This document shows positions 63,098-64,000 of a DNA stretch of 64,000 nt, piece after piece. The stretch lies in contig QKDN01000002.1 in the NCBI GenBank assembly GCA_003252535.1, forward strand, positions 100,782 to 164,781, in the 5' to 3' direction. Made by a program: the position numbers and the translations under genes. A model generated the notes under the pieces. The model worked only from the letters and a program-made list of their open reading frames with translations. It was not told where the DNA came from and did no database searches. Origin of the DNA: Campylobacterota bacterium (lineage in GTDB: Bacteria; Campylobacterota; Campylobacteria; Campylobacterales; Sulfurovaceae). The stretch's first letter is position 1. Every line of letters starts with the position of its first letter.

Positions 63098-64000
63098 CTA
63101 TGGAGCGGTAGTCGTGTCGGCGTCGCGGACACAGCGAACCGGATAGGTCCAGGAATTAGTGTTCAAGTGTAATAATTCAGAATTTGTTCCAGTTTGGAAT
63201 TTGATCATTAAAGATGTATTACTGGTTGTGAATTTGGTCGTCGATGTCCAGTAGGTAGTTGGTGCGTTCTTGATTGTTGGGAAATCGATTCTGTATTCAC
63301 AATAGACATTTTGAAAGACATTGCTGATCGCCACGCTTATCGGGGTGTCGAGATTGTTCAATGCCCGGTTGGAAGCATTCGTATCGGTATCTACGATCGA
63401 ATAGAGCTCGTTAGAGTTGGGGAGTCTCCAATCACTTTTGCCGTCGAGATCGAGAGCATCACAGTACGCAAGTGCATCCGGCAGGTTTGATGAAAAGTTC
63501 ATGTCGACACTGTCCTCCCATTCGAGCCCAGTCGTAGCATCGCTGACGATATTACCGACCTTGCTCAACCGTGCTGTCCTATTGGCCTCTTCACCGTTCG
63601 TGCGTACACAGAGCTTATATCCTTGTCCATAGCCTATAGAGTCGACCATACCCGTAGAGAAATTGACTATATAGTTTTTGGTTTGATCGGTTATCAGAGA
63701 AGTATTAGTCTCGATATTGTTCTGACCGATACTGAAATTACCGTCTATAGCTTTGAAACCTTCTGTAGTCCTCGAATAGTTCTTGACCAGGTCTACAAGC
63801 TCCATAATAGTTGCATTTCTGAAACCATTGCCACATACATGCGTATTAGATACCAAATTGGTCCTGTTCCAGTCGAGTCCCCTGGTCGCATCGGTGATGA
63901 TATTGGTCGTAGTATTGAGCTCGTAGTACGGCGTCATACCCCTGGTGAGGTTCCCATCATCGTTGGAGTAGTATGAGGTCTTCTGCCCCGTCTTTTTGAC
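63098..64000 (-). CDS. Double-domain DUF1566 (Lcl_C) protein, N-terminus outside window
   Basis: 301 visible residues; the frame is open to the right edge and reads VKKTGQKTSYYSNDDGNLTR, the usual opening of secreted DUF1566 proteins, before the first Met in the window. Two DUF1566 domains follow: one with TRGLDWNRTNLVSN and TIMELVDLV, the second with TTGLEWEDSVDMNF, SDWRLPNSNELYSIVD, YWTSTTKF and PVRCVRD at the end. Same fold as the single-domain protein at 1405-1821. Surface or secreted; exact role unknown. Short of its signal peptide here. Confidence 0.85.
   Translation of the reverse strand, partial: VKKTGQKTSYYSNDDGNLTRGMTPYYELNTTTNIITDATRGLDWNRTNLVSNTHVCGNGFRNATIMELVDLVKNYSRTTEGFKAIDGNFSIGQNNIETNTSLITDQTKNYIVNFSTGMVDSIGYGQGYKLCVRTNGEEANRTARLSKVGNIVSDATTGLEWEDSVDMNFSSNLPDALAYCDALDLDGKSDWRLPNSNELYSIVDTDTNASNRALNNLDTPISVAISNVFQNVYCEYRIDFPTIKNAPTTYWTSTTKFTTSNTSLMIKFQTGTNSELLHLNTNSWTYPVRCVRDADTTTAP

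Overview
The window looks like a chromosome segment of a Campylobacterota (Epsilonproteobacteria) bacterium of the Sulfurovum type. The basis is the ccoNOQP cbb3 oxidase cluster followed by a DUF4006 protein, a four-subunit pyruvate:ferredoxin oxidoreductase (a reductive-TCA enzyme), a sulfide:quinone oxidoreductase, a separated AddA/AddB-type nuclease pair, and many sensory and cyclic-di-GMP proteins. Base composition is moderate except in a few AT-rich patches. Assignment below the phylum is inference; no database search was possible.

Layout. 1-1.9 kb: tail of an HPt phosphorelay protein, ddl, and a secreted DUF1566 protein. 2.0-6.8 kb: cbb3 oxidase operon ccoN-ccoO-ccoQ-ccoP-DUF4006-a 33-residue membrane peptide-a TPM-like membrane protein-ccoH; ccoS lies apart at 33.4 kb. 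6.9-8.0 kb: diguanylate cyclase. 8.1-13.7 kb: TetR regulator with a likely operator and a TolC/adaptor/RND efflux operon. 13.9-16.4 kb: a thioredoxin-fold protein with an MMPL-type RND protein. 16.6-18.9 kb: MFS transporter and a second diguanylate cyclase on the minus strand. 19.0-22.1 kb: a PqqD-like protein overlapping the AddA-type helicase-nuclease; the AddB partner is at 41.1-43.5 kb. 22.3-23.1 kb: rplM-rpsI. 23.3-25.5 kb: an unrecognised gene, a DUF2267 protein, a catalytically dead deformylase-like membrane protein, and a tiny gene following sqr. 25.5-32.7 kb: sqr, an oligopeptide-binding-type lipid or peptide SBP, a HAD phosphatase and porCDAB. 32.7-34.6 kb: YfaZ-type outer membrane protein, ccoS, a Cys-rich small protein and a TRIC-family channel.

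34.65-36.95 kb is the only clear accessory island. It holds two decayed Rhs/YD-repeat fragments, an AT-rich orphan gene, a REP-associated tyrosine transposase flanked by inverted REP hairpins, and an 85-bp two-hairpin insertion inside Rhs coding sequence.

37-40.1 kb: thrS-infC-rpmI-rplT on the minus strand. 40.3-47.8 kb: inositol monophosphatase, AddB, a Cache-like/PAS/PAS/GGDEF protein and groES-groEL. 48.0 kb: a tRNA with CAT anticodon behind a near-consensus promoter. 48.3-52.05 kb: L,D-transpeptidase, a small membrane protein and znuA-znuC-znuB. 52.1-54.9 kb: an orphan roadblock/LC7 protein with a hairpin-rich leader, then a hybrid histidine kinase. 54.9-57.7 kb: PilT-like ATPase, prfA, rpsT. 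57.9-60.6 kb: glmM-lspA-phytase-like protein. 60.6-63.0 kb: Bat-type VWA proteins. The right edge cuts a second DUF1566 protein.

Together the genes describe a microaerobic sulfur oxidiser: SQR feeds electrons from sulfide into the quinone pool, cbb3 oxidase uses them at low oxygen, and POR fixes carbon from acetyl-CoA. Three diguanylate cyclases and a hybrid kinase suggest strong surface and redox sensing. I found no CRISPR array, phage, or complete defence system. The least explained items are the Rhs/RAYT island, the dead deformylase fusion, the PqqD-AddA overlap, and the roadblock leader.
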